Of a stretch of 64,000 nt of DNA, positions 1 to 14,246 are shown piece after piece (position 1 is the first letter of the stretch; the number at the start of each line of letters is the position of its first letter). The notes beneath the pieces were generated by a model that saw only the letters and a program-made list of their open reading frames with translations, searched no databases and had not been told where the DNA came from. Source of the stretch: Serratia sarumanii (lineage in GTDB: Bacteria; Pseudomonadota; Gammaproteobacteria; Enterobacterales; Enterobacteriaceae); the NCBI RefSeq assembly GCF_029962605.1, contig NZ_CP124750.1:4526001-4590000 (forward strand), written 5' to 3'. A program made the position numbers and the translations under genes.

Positions 1-5716
<5,716 letters not shown>

Positions 5717-5803
5717 AATATTCTCTAGCACGTTTTCATTACGTTAATGAAAGGGACCGTCCGGATTTAGGCAAAGCCTGGCCGTCCGACAGTTCAGGTC
5801 AGA

Positions 5804-5841
5804 ATAAAAAAACCGTAGAAAAGTTGGGTCTCCCCCCAACT
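5804..5841 (-). terminator. Terminator-like hairpin in the NRPS leader
   Basis: On the minus strand a perfect 7-bp stem (AGTTGGG at 5822-5828 with CCCAACT at 5835-5841, six-base loop) is followed at once by TTTTC and, a few bases on, by seven T. It sits about 90-125 bases upstream of the NRPS start codon, with no gene between. It could be an attenuator in the NRPS leader, or it could end a transcript from the AT-rich gap. Function is inferred from form only. Confidence 0.45.
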
Positions 5842-6293
5842 AAGAAAGGATGAAATGGTTAATCCAGAGGTTCCCCCTGTGCCTCAATTTGTTGAGCTGT
5901 GAAGTATAGGAGAGGATATTTTTTTTGGCGAAATGTGCGAAAGGGAATAAATGACCATTTTATTTCCCCGATATTACTCAGGGATGACGAGCGTATTCCG
6001 CTTGTATTAATCTGAGATAATTAGAGAGGAACTCATATTTTTTTGTATTATTCACCGCAGTTAATGTGCAGCAATGCTTACGATAAGAGCCTCTCCATAT
6101 CAATAAGTTATACTTTATTGTTTTTATGATAATAATTTATTATTTAATTAATTCATTGGCATTTAAAATGAACGGCAATTTTGCTCGCGGCGCATCTATC
6201 GTTTTTTGTTATAACGATGGGAAAAATTATGCTGAAAAATTTCTTCGTTTTTTCGGGCGTCAATCAACGGCATCGTTCCCAATGCCAGACAAC
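5842..6293. other. AT-rich gene-free stretch upstream of the NRPS
   Basis: About 450 bases, markedly richer in A and T than the flanking genes, with runs such as TATTTAATTAATT near 6140. No credible coding frame was found. It presumably holds the NRPS promoter, but no clear -10/-35 pair or operator could be chosen by eye. Such composition is typical of H-NS-bound promoters of accessory genes in enterobacteria (inference). Confidence 0.5.
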
Positions 6294-6321
6294 GTAAAAC
6301 GGGGCGGCAGAGCCCGCCCCG
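6294..6321 (-). terminator. Rho-independent terminator after the LrgB-family gene
   Basis: Read on the minus strand, CGGGGCGG pairs with CCGCCCCG across a six-base loop and is followed by TTTT. It lies just past the stop codon at 6329. Confidence 0.75.
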
Positions 6322-6328
6322 AGAGGTC

Positions 6329-7018
6329 TTACCACATCAGCCGGCCGATCAGCGGCGCGGCCACCACCGTGATAATGCCGGCCAACATCATCACCAGGCT
6401 CGACACCACGCCCTCCTGCGGCCCCAGTTCATAAGCGCGGGCGGTGCCGGCACCGTGCGACGAGGCGCCAAATCCGGCCCCCTTCGCCAGGCGACTGCGC
6501 ACCGCCAGCCGCAGAAACAGAATGTCGCCCACCGCCATGCCGAACACCCCGGTGATCACCACGAACAGCGCCACCAGATCCGGCTGCCCGCCCATCTGTT
6601 TGGCGGCCTCCAGCGCGAACGGCGTGGTAATCGAACGCACCGCCAGGCTGCGCTGCACCTCTTCCGGTAGCGTCAGCAGGCGCGCCAGCCACACCGAGCT
6701 GTACACCGCCACCAGCACCGCCGTCGTTACCCCGGCGGTCAGCGACAGCCAGTGGCGGCGGATGATGTGCAAATTCTCGTACACCGGCACCGCAAAGGCG
6801 ATGGTCGCCGGCCCCAGCAGCCACAGCAGCCAGTGGGTTTCGCCGATATAGTCCTGATAGGAGATGTGGGTGACCACCAGCAGCAGCACCAGGATCATCG
6901 GCGTCAGCACCAGCGGCATCAGCAGTAACGTGCGGCGGCGGCGGTACAGCTTCTTGTTGGCGAAGTAGAGCGCCAGCGTCGCCAGGAAGCAGGCCAGGCT
7001 GAGGATAAAATCATTCAT
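6329..7018 (-). CDS. yohK: LrgB/CidB (YohK) family membrane protein
   Basis: 229 residues, highly hydrophobic, with about seven membrane segments and the family stretch RSITTPFALEAAKQMGG followed by GVFGMAVGD, and near the end SSHGAGTARAYELG, which is strongly conserved in LrgB/CidB/YohK proteins. In staphylococci the Lrg/Cid pairs modulate murein hydrolase export, metabolite transport and cell death; in enterobacteria the pair YohJ-YohK is poorly characterised and may export small organic molecules. The start overlaps the stop of the upstream yohJ-like gene by eight bases, so the two are translationally coupled. The divergent LysR regulator at 7574 is the likely controller. Symbol by family resemblance. 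Confidence 0.88.
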   Translation of the reverse strand: MNDFILSLACFLATLALYFANKKLYRRRRTLLLMPLVLTPMILVLLLVVTHISYQDYIGETHWLLWLLGPATIAFAVPVYENLHIIRRHWLSLTAGVTTAVLVAVYSSVWLARLLTLPEEVQRSLAVRSITTPFALEAAKQMGGQPDLVALFVVITGVFGMAVGDILFLRLAVRSRLAKGAGFGASSHGAGTARAYELGPQEGVVSSLVMMLAGIITVVAAPLIGRLMW

Positions 7019-7433
7019 GGCGCTGCTTCCGCCGCTGCAGCCAAATCTCCAGCCTATACACCCTGTCCACCACCAGCCCGGTAGCGCCCAGCGTCAGCAT
7101 GGTGCTGACCGCGATCACCAGAAAGATCTTCCAGCCCTCGACCATCAGCAACTGAGCATAGTTGACCACCGCCACCACCGCCGGCACGAAGAACAGCAGC
7201 ATTTCCGCCAGCAGCCAGCGGGAACCGGCCTTGACCCAGCTCAGCGGCAGAATGCGCAGCAGGATCAGCGCCAGCAGCATCAGCATGCCGACGATATTGG
7301 CGGGGAGCGGCAGGTGGAATTGTTGCACCAGGCGATCGGCGATCAGGAACAGCGCCGCATACAACGCCACCTGAATCGGCACCTGCAAACGGGTCAGCAG
7401 GGAGGGGGCAACGCGGCGTAACGCCAGAGACAT
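7011..7433 (-). CDS. yohJ: CidA/LrgA (YohJ) family holin-like protein
   Basis: 140 residues with four predicted membrane segments and the typical LPLPANIVGMLMLLALI stretch of the CidA/LrgA family, which are small holin-like inner-membrane proteins working with the CidB/LrgB partner encoded just downstream. I place the start at the ATG at 7433, because GAGG lies at a suitable distance before it; an ATG five codons earlier (7448) has no ribosome binding site. The gene is the first of a two-gene unit and is divergent from a LysR gene, the arrangement also seen for cidABC-cidR in Gram-positive bacteria. Confidence 0.87.
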   Translation of the reverse strand: MSLALRRVAPSLLTRLQVPIQVALYAALFLIADRLVQQFHLPLPANIVGMLMLLALILLRILPLSWVKAGSRWLLAEMLLFFVPAVVAVVNYAQLLMVEGWKIFLVIAVSTMLTLGATGLVVDRVYRLEIWLQRRKQRHE

Positions 7434-7573
7434 GAAAGATGACCTCAAACAATAAATTGACGGCCTACAGTATACGCAGCCGGGAAACCACGCCTGAAAT
7501 GAATTAAAATTATCGACATCATGCCGGCTGGGAATAGTTTCCCGCCGGTAGCGCCCTCAAGGAGGCCCCTAAC

Positions 7574-8461
7574 GTGGATGTCCGCACCCTGCGCTACTTC
7601 GTTGAAGTGGTGCGCCAGCAAAGCTTCACCCGCGCCGCGGAAAAACTGTTCGTCACCCAGCCCACCATCAGCAAGATGCTGCGGCATCTGGAAGAGGAGC
7701 TGGAATGCACGCTGCTGATCCGCGAAGGCCGCAAGCTGCGCCTGACCGACAGCGGCCAGGCGGTGTATCAGCGCGGCCTGACGATCCTCGACGAATTCCG
7801 CCAGTTGGAGGCGGAGCTGGAAGACATCAGCTCGGTGAAAAAGGGCGTGCTGCGGCTGGGCATTCCGCCGATGGTGGGCAGGCAGATCGCCGATCTGATC
7901 CGCCGCTTTCGCCAGACCTATCCCGGCATCGAATTGAAAATTTCCGAGCTGGGCGGGCTGTCGGTCGAACAGGCGGTGATGTCCGGCGAACTGGATCTGG
8001 CGATGACGGTGCTGCCCTTCGATTCGGAACAGCCGCTGACCTTTCTGCCGCTGCTGGGCCACCCGATGTGCGTGGTGGCGCCGCGCACGCCGCAGTGGCT
8101 CAACCGCACCCGCATCAATATCGCCGAATTGGCCGACAGCCCGATCCTGATTTATAACGAAGACTTTGCGCTGTACAAGATGCTGATGAAGGCGTTTCGC
8201 CAGGCCGGTTTTGAACCGCAAATCGCGGTGCGCAGCGGCCAATGGGACTTTCTCGCCTCGATGGTGCAGGCCGGCGTGGGCATCGCCATGCTGCCGGAGC
8301 CGGTCTGCCGCTGGCTGGACAAGGAAAACCTGGTCTGGCTGCCGCTGGAGCCACGCATGGAGTGGAAAATCGGCCTGATCTGGCGCCAGGGCAGCTACCT
8401 GTCGCACAGCGCGCAGGCCTGGATCGCCTGCTGCCGCGACTACTGGCCGCCGCTCAAGTAG
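7574..8461 (+). CDS. LysR-family transcriptional regulator (CidR-like)
   Basis: 295 residues. The N-terminal winged helix-turn-helix (residues 1-60) contains the LysR signature SFTRAAEKLFVTQPTISKMLRHLEEEL; residues 90-290 form the periplasmic-binding-like effector domain. Translation starts at a GTG (7574) preceded by AAGGAGG with eight bases of spacing, and the next codons read DVRTLRYF as in other family members. The gene diverges from the yohJK-like pair and the 140-base gap between them is a typical LysR target. Regulators of cid/lrg operons respond to acetate or acidic overflow products in Gram-positives; the effector here is not known. Confidence 0.9.
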   Translation: MDVRTLRYFVEVVRQQSFTRAAEKLFVTQPTISKMLRHLEEELECTLLIREGRKLRLTDSGQAVYQRGLTILDEFRQLEAELEDISSVKKGVLRLGIPPMVGRQIADLIRRFRQTYPGIELKISELGGLSVEQAVMSGELDLAMTVLPFDSEQPLTFLPLLGHPMCVVAPRTPQWLNRTRINIAELADSPILIYNEDFALYKMLMKAFRQAGFEPQIAVRSGQWDFLASMVQAGVGIAMLPEPVCRWLDKENLVWLPLEPRMEWKIGLIWRQGSYLSHSAQAWIACCRDYWPPLK

Positions 8462-8470
8462 CCAAAAAAC

Positions 8471-8492
8471 AAGGGCCGCACAGGCGGCCCTT
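8471..8492. terminator. Hairpin between convergent LysR and antiporter genes
   Basis: AAGGGCCGC pairs perfectly with GCGGCCCTT over a four-base loop immediately after the LysR stop codon. The T run is short. As the next gene converges on it, the hairpin could serve both strands. Confidence 0.6.
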
Positions 8493-8537
8493 CAGGACAG
8501 AAATAGAGAGGAAAAACGTTAATTCCTCGTCTGATGT

Positions 8538-10187
8538 TTACCCTTCGCGCTCGATCAGCAGCGCTTCGAGCAAGTCGAGATCGTGCAGCAGTTTTTGCAG
8601 CGTCTCGTTGCTGATTTTCTGCGTGGCGCGCAGGTGGTACAGCTCGCCGCGCTCGGCGCGCAGCGCCGTCAGGCGGAAACGCCGCTCGAGGTTTTCCATC
8701 GCCAGCGCATTCTCGATGTCGTCTTTCGAGGCGATACGCCGCCGCAGCATGCCCGTCACCCGCGAGCTGACCTCTTTCAACACCTGCGGATCGAGGTTCT
8801 CTTCGGTATCGGCAACCAGGCGCTCTTCCATTTTATTCACGCTCTCGATCGCCACTTCGGCCGCCATGGCGATCGCCATGCGTTCTTCCTGCTTGCTGGC
8901 GCTCTTGTCGGCCACCTGCACGCCGCGCAGCAGCAGCGGCAATGCCAGCACGCCGACGATCAACGACAGCAGGATCACCCCGGCGGCGATAAACACCAGC
9001 TGATAGCGCGCCGGGAAGGCGGTGCCGTCGCTCAGCAACAGCGGTATCGACAGCACACCGGCCAGGGTAATCGCCCCGCGCACCCCGGCGAACGACGCCA
9101 CCCACAGCTCACGCGTGCTGTAATCGCCGAACTGCAGCGGGCGCTTTTTCATAAAGCGGTTGCTGGCCTTCTTCATTACCCACAGCCAGGTGAAACGCAG
9201 CACCAGCAACGCGGCGTAGATGGTGGCCACGTCGGCGAACAGGTACCAGGTCTGGATGGTCGGATCCAGCTCCGCCTGCAGGATGGAGGTCTCAAGAATG
9301 CCCGGCAGCTGCAGGCCCAACATGATGAACACCATGCCGTTGAATACGAATTCCAGCATCGCCCATACGCTGTTGGCGCGCAGGCGCATCGCCAGCGGCG
9401 CGTTGCGGATCACGCCGGACTGGCTGATGGTCATCCCCGCCGCTACCGCCGCCAGGATGCCGGAAACGCCGATATGTTCGGCGATCAGATAAGAAGCGAA
9501 CGGCAGCAGCAGCAGGAACACGATCTGGGTCGCCGGATCGTCGCCGCTCCAGCGGCTCATCACCCGCAGCGATTTACTGTAGGTCCAGGTGACCGCCACG
9601 CCGGCCAGCAGGCCGCCGATCGCCACTTTGAGGAACTCGAGGGTTGCGCCGCCCACGGTGAACACCATGGTGCCCATCGCCACCGCGATGGCGAACTTGA
9701 GCGACACCAGGCCGGACGCGTCGTTCATCAGCGCCTCGCCTTCGAGCACGCCCATGATCGGCTTGGGAATGCGCCCTTTGCCGACGATGCCGGACAATGC
9801 CACGGCATCGGTCGGCGACAGCACCGCCGCCAGCGCGAAGGCCGCCACCAGCGGAATGCCCGGCACCATGGCGTAGATCAGATAGCCGACGCCGACCACG
9901 GTGATCAGCACCAGCACCAGCGCCAGGCCAAGAATTTCACGCCCGTGGTGCAGGAATTCGCGCGTTGGCGTTTTCCAGCCGTCGGCGAACAGCAGCGGCG
10001 GAATGAACAGCACCAGGAACAGTTCGGGATCAAAGTCGACGTGCAGCCCGAAATGCGGCCAGGCCAACAGGGCCCCAATGGCGATTTGCATCAGCGGCAG
10101 CGGCACCTGGAACGGCAACATGCGCGTCACCACCCCGGACAGGGAGACCACCAGGATCAAAATGAGGATTGTAAAAAAGATTTCCAT
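8538..10187 (-). CDS. yjcE: Na+/H+ antiporter, CPA1 family (YjcE-like)
   Basis: 549 residues, the same length as Escherichia coli YjcE. The first 400 residues hold about 12 membrane segments with the CPA1 ion-binding region LSPTDAVALSGIVGKG and the following EGEALMNDASGLV, which carry the acidic residues needed for cation/proton exchange. The last 130 residues are charged and helical, a cytoplasmic tail seen in the bacterial NhaP/NHE branch. It exchanges internal Na+ (or K+) for external protons at the inner membrane. In E. coli yjcE neighbours ghxP (yjcD), and the same pairing is kept here with both genes on the minus strand. Confidence 0.93.
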   Translation of the reverse strand: MEIFFTILILILVVSLSGVVTRMLPFQVPLPLMQIAIGALLAWPHFGLHVDFDPELFLVLFIPPLLFADGWKTPTREFLHHGREILGLALVLVLITVVGVGYLIYAMVPGIPLVAAFALAAVLSPTDAVALSGIVGKGRIPKPIMGVLEGEALMNDASGLVSLKFAIAVAMGTMVFTVGGATLEFLKVAIGGLLAGVAVTWTYSKSLRVMSRWSGDDPATQIVFLLLLPFASYLIAEHIGVSGILAAVAAGMTISQSGVIRNAPLAMRLRANSVWAMLEFVFNGMVFIMLGLQLPGILETSILQAELDPTIQTWYLFADVATIYAALLVLRFTWLWVMKKASNRFMKKRPLQFGDYSTRELWVASFAGVRGAITLAGVLSIPLLLSDGTAFPARYQLVFIAAGVILLSLIVGVLALPLLLRGVQVADKSASKQEERMAIAMAAEVAIESVNKMEERLVADTEENLDPQVLKEVSSRVTGMLRRRIASKDDIENALAMENLERRFRLTALRAERGELYHLRATQKISNETLQKLLHDLDLLEALLIEREG

Positions 10188-10349
10188 GCTTTCCTTAGAC
10201 TCTACGATTCAGACGACATCGGCTCAGGGCCTGCGTTGGTCCCGATAGTAGATCACTTTTTTTACAGCCGTTAAAGCTTGTTGTGCCTTTCAAAACGCGG
10301 TGCAGAGCAGAAGAAGACTTATCTTAAGAAGGGAATTGCCGTGACAGCT

Positions 10350-10371
10350 TCCCTCGCCCGCCGGGCGAGGG
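10350..10371 (-). terminator. Hairpin after ghxP
   Basis: TCCCTCGCCC and GGGCGAGGGA form a ten-base stem directly downstream of the ghxP stop codon. No strong T run follows on the minus strand, so this may act as a 3' end stabiliser rather than a classical terminator. Confidence 0.5.
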
Positions 10372-10383
10372 AAACCCGAGGGC

Positions 10384-11745
10384 TTAGATCGCCCAGCCGC
10401 CGGCGTAGAACGCCACCAGCGCCACGGCGATCAGCACGGTGCCGATGTTCAGCTTGCGCCATTCGCCGGAGAAGATGCGGCCGATGACCAGCGAGCTGAA
10501 GCCCAGCATGATGCCGGTAACGATGTTGCAGGTCAGCACGATGAACACCGCGCACAGCAGGCCGGCCATCGCGTCGACGAAGTCGTTGAAGTCCAGCTTG
10601 GTGACGTTGCTCAGCATCAGCAGGCCGACGTACATCAGCGCCGGTGCAGTGGCATAGACCGGCACCAGATAGGCCAGCGGCGACAGGAACAGGATCAGCA
10701 GGAACAGGATGCCGACCACGGTGGCGGTCAGGCCGGTCTTGCCGCCCGCGGCGGTGCCGGCGGCGGATTCGATGTAGACCGCGGCGGGCGCGGCGCCCAC
10801 CAGGCCGGAGAAGATGCTGCTCAGGGAATCCGAGGTCAGCGCCTTGCCGCCGTTGATGATCTGCCCGTCTTTATCCAGCAGGTTGGCCTGCCCGGCCACC
10901 GCGCGGATGGTGCCGGTGGCGTCGAACACCGCGGTCATCACCAGCGCCAGCACGCTCGGCAACACCACCGGCTGCAACGCGCCCATGATATCCAGGCTGA
11001 AGATCAACGATTTGCCGTCAGCGTCCGCCAGGCTCGGCATGGCGAACAGCCCCTGGTATTTCACCGCCGGGTCGAAGATCAGGCCGATGATGGAAATGGC
11101 GATGATCACCAGCAGAATGCCGCCGGGCACGCGCAGTTTTTCCAGGCCGAAGATCACCGCCAGGCCGACCAGCGTCATTACCACCGGGAAGGAGGTGAAC
11201 GCGCCGAGCGCCACCGGCAGGCCATCCAGCGGATTCTTCACCACCAGGCCGACGCCGTTGGCGGCGATCAGCAGCAGGAACAGACCGATACCGATGCCGG
11301 TGCCGTGCGCCACGCCCATCGGCAGGTTGCGCAGGATCCAGGCGCGGATACCGGTGACCGAGATGACGGTAAACAGTACGCCCATCAGGAACACCGCGCC
11401 CAGCGCCACCGGAATGCTGATGTGCTGGCCCAGCACCAGGCTGAAGGCGGTGAAGGCGGTCAACGAGATCGCACAGCCGATCGCCATCGGCAGGTTAGCC
11501 CACAACCCCATCAGCAGCGAGCCCAGACCGGCCACCAGGCAAGTGGAGACAAACACCGCCGCCGGCGGGAAGCCCGCTTTGCCCAGCATGCTCGGCACCA
11601 CGATCACCGAGTACACCATCGCCAGGAAGGTGGTTAGCCCCGCCACCACCTCCTGGCGCACGCTGCTGCCGCGCGCGGAAATTTTAAAATAGCCATCAAG
11701 CCCGCCGGTTGGTTTTGCGGCGTGGTTCGCTTGAGAGTTCGACAT
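10384..11745 (-). CDS. ghxP: Guanine/hypoxanthine permease GhxP (NCS2 / AzgA-like)
   Basis: 453 residues, nearly collinear with E. coli GhxP (YjcD, 449 residues): [21 protein letters not shown] near the N-terminus, [18 protein letters not shown] and [20 protein letters not shown] in the substrate region, and the same ending [21 protein letters not shown]. It is a proton symporter of 12-14 membrane segments that imports guanine and hypoxanthine. The ribosome binding site is GGGGAAGT before the ATG. The upstream 250 bases contain PurR-like operators, which agrees with the known PurR control of ghxP in E. coli. It is followed by the yjcE-like antiporter gene as in E. coli. Confidence 0.96.
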   Translation of the reverse strand: MSNSQANHAAKPTGGLDGYFKISARGSSVRQEVVAGLTTFLAMVYSVIVVPSMLGKAGFPPAAVFVSTCLVAGLGSLLMGLWANLPMAIGCAISLTAFTAFSLVLGQHISIPVALGAVFLMGVLFTVISVTGIRAWILRNLPMGVAHGTGIGIGLFLLLIAANGVGLVVKNPLDGLPVALGAFTSFPVVMTLVGLAVIFGLEKLRVPGGILLVIIAISIIGLIFDPAVKYQGLFAMPSLADADGKSLIFSLDIMGALQPVVLPSVLALVMTAVFDATGTIRAVAGQANLLDKDGQIINGGKALTSDSLSSIFSGLVGAAPAAVYIESAAGTAAGGKTGLTATVVGILFLLILFLSPLAYLVPVYATAPALMYVGLLMLSNVTKLDFNDFVDAMAGLLCAVFIVLTCNIVTGIMLGFSSLVIGRIFSGEWRKLNIGTVLIAVALVAFYAGGWAI

Positions 11746-11817
11746 AGGTTACTTCCCCTGTGTTTCATGAATCGGCCCGTCGCAGCAGGCCTGTAATCTC
11801 GCCCGCGCCCGATCGTC

Positions 11818-11833
11818 ACGTAATCGTTTACGT
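11818..11833 (-). promoter_or_regulatory. PurR-like operator upstream of ghxP
   Basis: ACGTAATCGTTTACGT is a 16-bp near palindrome (7 of 8 arm positions match) with a central CG, close to the PurR consensus ACGCAAACGTTTTCGT. It lies about 70 bases upstream of the ghxP start codon, where repressor binding would block transcription. Confidence 0.65.
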
Positions 11834-11885
11834 CACGTTCCGCATCCGTGCCCTTCCGTCGCAGCGCCAACGGCGATGCGCACCA

Positions 11886-11901
11886 AGGCAAACGTTTAAC
11901 T
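11886..11901 (-). promoter_or_regulatory. Second PurR-like operator
   Basis: AGGCAAACGTTTAACT contains the exact PurR core GCAAACGTTT. It lies about 140 bases upstream of ghxP. Arm symmetry is 6 of 8. Confidence 0.5.
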
Positions 11902-11940
11902 CGCAGCGCGCGGTACGGGTGATTTATGGTGGTTTATTCA

Positions 11941-11956
11941 AGGCAAACGATTATCC
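11941..11956 (-). promoter_or_regulatory. Possible third PurR-like half operator
   Basis: AGGCAAACGATTATCC has the left arm of a PurR site, GCAAACG, but poor dyad symmetry. Listed because it repeats the AGGCAAACG of the site 55 bases away. Confidence 0.3.
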
Positions 11957-12076
11957 TGCCTTCCCTAGCGTCTAATCAACTAAAGATCGCGGCAATTTAT
12001 GCAGAAAGCGGCGGAAATGGCGCCTGCATGATAAAACCGGGGTGACGGGCGCCCCGCGAATTCCGTCACGGCGGGG

Positions 12077-12484
12077 TTATTGCGCCTGCACCGCCGCGGG
12101 ATCCATATACATCAACTCCCAGATATGGCCGTCCAGATCCTGAAAACCGTGGCCGTACATCACGCCGTAGTCCCGCGGCGGGTGGTAGGTGTTGCCGCCG
12201 CCGGCGACCGCCTTGCGCACCAGTTCGTCCACCGCCGCCCGGCTGGGCTGCGACAGGCACACCAGCACTTCGGTGGCCTGTTTAGCGTCGCCGATCGGGT
12301 TCGGGGTAAACCCCCTGAATTTGTCATGGGTCAGCAGCATCACGTAAATCGTGTCGCTGACCACCATGCACGCGGCGGTGTCATCGGTAAATTGCGGGTT
12401 GAAAGTGAAACCCAGGCGGGTGAAAAAAGCCATCGAGGCAGGCAGATCGCGGACGGGCAGATTAACGAAGATTTGCGTAGCCAT
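12077..12484 (-). CDS. VOC-family (glyoxalase/bleomycin-resistance-like) protein
   Basis: 135 residues made of two beta-alpha-beta-beta-beta units. It begins with IFVNLPVRDLPASMAFFTRLGF, and the C-terminal half has GVMYGHGFQDLDGHIWELMYMD, whose final Glu is a usual metal ligand. The closest type is the YaeR/PhnB-like lactoylglutathione lyase relatives, for which enzymatic roles are mostly unproven. It is a stand-alone cytoplasmic protein with a short gap to the neighbouring GST gene. Substrate unknown. Confidence 0.85.
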   Translation of the reverse strand: MATQIFVNLPVRDLPASMAFFTRLGFTFNPQFTDDTAACMVVSDTIYVMLLTHDKFRGFTPNPIGDAKQATEVLVCLSQPSRAAVDELVRKAVAGGGNTYHPPRDYGVMYGHGFQDLDGHIWELMYMDPAAVQAQ

Positions 12485-12531
12485 GGGCTACCTCCGATGA
12501 AGAATGACCCCATCGAGTATAGCCCATCCGG

Positions 12532-13200
12532 TTAACTCAGCAGGTCGTAAGGGCCGCCCTGCTCCAACGCCCGCTGGTAGGCGGGCCGGGCGTGAATGCG
12601 CTGCAGAAAGCCGCGCAGTTTCGGGCAATCATCCAACGCGCCGCGCGCCGCCATCGCCTCCAGCGGGAAGCTCATTTGTATGTCCGCCGCGCTGAAGTCG
12701 TTGCCGACGAACCAGCTGCCCTTGTTCAGGTGCTGCTCGAGATACTCGCAGTGCGGCGCGATCTGCTTGTCGAGATATTCGCGCTGCACGCCCTTGCCGA
12801 TCGCGCCGGCCACCGGCCGCAGCAGCCAGGGGATCGGCGGCTGGCCGAGGCGGCTGAACACCAGTTTCATCACCAACAGCGGCATCAGCGATCCTTCGGC
12901 GTAGTGCAGCCAGTAGCGGTATTGCTGGCGCGCGTGGAAGTCGGTCGGCATGAACATCCCTTGCGCGTCATAGGCTTCCTGCAGGTATTCGATGATGGCG
13001 CCGGATTCCGCCAGCGTCAGATCGCCGTCGACGATCACCGGTGATTTGCCCAGCGGGTGGATCTTTTTCAGCGCCGCCGGCGCCAGCATGGTCTGCGGAT
13101 CGCGTTCGTAGCGTTGCACCTGATAGGGCACGCCCAGCTCTTCCAGAAACCACAGAATGCGCTGCGAGCGCGAATGATTGAGATGATGAACAATGATCAT
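12532..13200 (-). CDS. Glutathione S-transferase
   Basis: 222 residues. The N-terminal thioredoxin-like domain (1-80) starts IIVHHLNHSRSQRILWFLEELGVPY, with the Ser of NHSRS in the position of the catalytic Ser of bacterial/theta-type GSTs, then the cis-Pro motif GKSPVIVDGDLTLAESGAII. The C-terminal all-helical domain (90-222) has NDFSAADIQMSFPLEA, the conserved N-capping box. It conjugates glutathione to electrophiles. I chose the ATG at 13200, which forms an ATGA overlap with the stop of the upstream lipocalin-like gene; a longer reading would run through that gene. The two are presumably co-translated. Confidence 0.9.
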   Translation of the reverse strand: MIIVHHLNHSRSQRILWFLEELGVPYQVQRYERDPQTMLAPAALKKIHPLGKSPVIVDGDLTLAESGAIIEYLQEAYDAQGMFMPTDFHARQQYRYWLHYAEGSLMPLLVMKLVFSRLGQPPIPWLLRPVAGAIGKGVQREYLDKQIAPHCEYLEQHLNKGSWFVGNDFSAADIQMSFPLEAMAARGALDDCPKLRGFLQRIHARPAYQRALEQGGPYDLLS

Positions 13201-13640
13201 AAAGAAGCTCCTGTCCGCTGCCACACCAGTTCGCCCACCTGCACGCCGTTGCCGAGCTGCAAGGGCACCGTGCGCAACGTCAGCCGATCGCCGCTGAAAG
13301 CGTAAAAACGCACCTGACGGCTGCCTACCCAGTTGGGGAACGAACAGCCTTCGACCTGATGCACCACCCGCTGCTCGCTTTCCTCCACCTGATAGCGGCC
13401 GAAGTAGCAAATCATATTGATGAAGGCGGCGCGGATCTCCCGCTCGGATCCCTGCGCCAAATCGTCGGCGGCGAAACGCGGCCGCACGGCGCTGTAAAGC
13501 TGCGCCGCCATCGTGCCGTTGGCCTCATAATGGATGCGCCCCAGCACCTGCTCGCCCAGCGGGTAATTCAGCTCGCCGTCCTGGTTCTCAAATGCCGAGG
13601 ACACCAGCGCCCAGCTGCCGATAAATGCGTTTACCGTCAT
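13197..13640 (-). CDS. Lipocalin-like domain protein
   Basis: 147 residues, mostly beta strands: FIGSWALVSSAFENQDGELNYP at the start, then GRIHYEANGTMAAQLYSAVRP and a C-terminal GDRLTLRTVP. This matches the lipocalin-like_4 type of small cytoplasmic barrel proteins, where no activity is established. The ATG at 13640 is chosen because GGAGAAG precedes it; an ATG 25 codons upstream lacks one. The stop overlaps the GST start in ATGA, indicating a two-gene unit. No signal peptide. Confidence 0.8.
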   Translation of the reverse strand: MTVNAFIGSWALVSSAFENQDGELNYPLGEQVLGRIHYEANGTMAAQLYSAVRPRFAADDLAQGSEREIRAAFINMICYFGRYQVEESEQRVVHQVEGCSFPNWVGSRQVRFYAFSGDRLTLRTVPLQLGNGVQVGELVWQRTGASL

Positions 13641-13836
13641 TACGCTTCTCCGGTTAAGGATCGTCTGTAAAGGGTAGTGGCGATTTTTACCGCGCGCCAG
13701 CGGATGAAAAAACAATCAGTTTATTTGACAGAGATACTCAAAACTCTCCGATTTTTTATTCCTGCCTGCCGCACTACTATTTAATACATCGAGAGACAAC
13801 GGGCTCTCATCCAATCAATACGCTGAGGAATACATC

Positions 13837-14097
13837 ATGAAAAACGTCAAAATTTTTGCTACCGCTGCGCTGCTGGCTACCGCTTCTTTCGCTACCTTCG
13901 CCGCTGACCTGCCGTCCAGCCAACCCGCTGCAGACGCACAGAAAATCGGCGTAGTCTCCGTTAGCGGCGCCAGCAACCTGAGCGCGCTGGAAAGCGAACT
14001 GGCCAGCAAAGCCGCTGCGTCAGGCGCCAGCTCATACCGCATCGTCGCCGCCGGCGGCCAGAACAAACTGTACGGCACCGCAGAAATCTTCAACTGA
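13837..14097 (+). CDS. YhcN/BhsA/McbA-family small periplasmic protein (DUF1471)
   Basis: 86 residues. A signal peptide of about 22 residues (KNVKIFATAALLATASFATFA) is followed by a compact domain of about 60 residues containing IGVVSVSGASNLSALESELASKAAASGASSYRI and ending NKLYGTAEIF, the usual last strand of DUF1471 proteins. Relatives such as BhsA, YhcN and McbA are induced by acid, peroxide or biofilm conditions and affect the cell envelope. The gene stands alone with its own terminator. Exact role unknown. Confidence 0.88.
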   Translation: MKNVKIFATAALLATASFATFAADLPSSQPAADAQKIGVVSVSGASNLSALESELASKAAASGASSYRIVAAGGQNKLYGTAEIFN

Positions 14098-14126
14098 TCG
14101 TCGAACAGCCAACCGACGGAAGAAAG

Positions 14127-14147
14127 AAGCCCCGCAAGGGGCTTTTC
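14127..14147 (+). terminator. Terminator of the DUF1471 gene
   Basis: AAGCCCC and GGGGCTT form a stem with GCAA tetraloop followed by TTTTC, 30 bases past the stop codon. Confidence 0.85.
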
Positions 14148-14246
14148 TCGTTGTGGGCAGGCAAAGCTCTTTGTGAACAGTGGCCGCCCGACATTTCACC
14201 GATACTGGGAATAACGCGTTACCCTCACCCACTTTGGAGAAATAAC

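Noticed and set aside
6110-6160. A Fur-like AT dyad (GATAATAATTTATTATT) far upstream of the NRPS.
   Set aside because: The region is low-complexity A/T, the hexamer pattern NAT[A/T]AT is not repeated three times in register, and the position is over 400 bases from the start codon.
13201-13410. An N-terminal extension of the GST gene by 70 codons.
   Set aside because: It would lie antisense-free but inside the lipocalin-like coding region in another frame, has Arg/Gly-rich low-complexity sequence, and the ATGA overlap at 13197-13200 gives the natural start.
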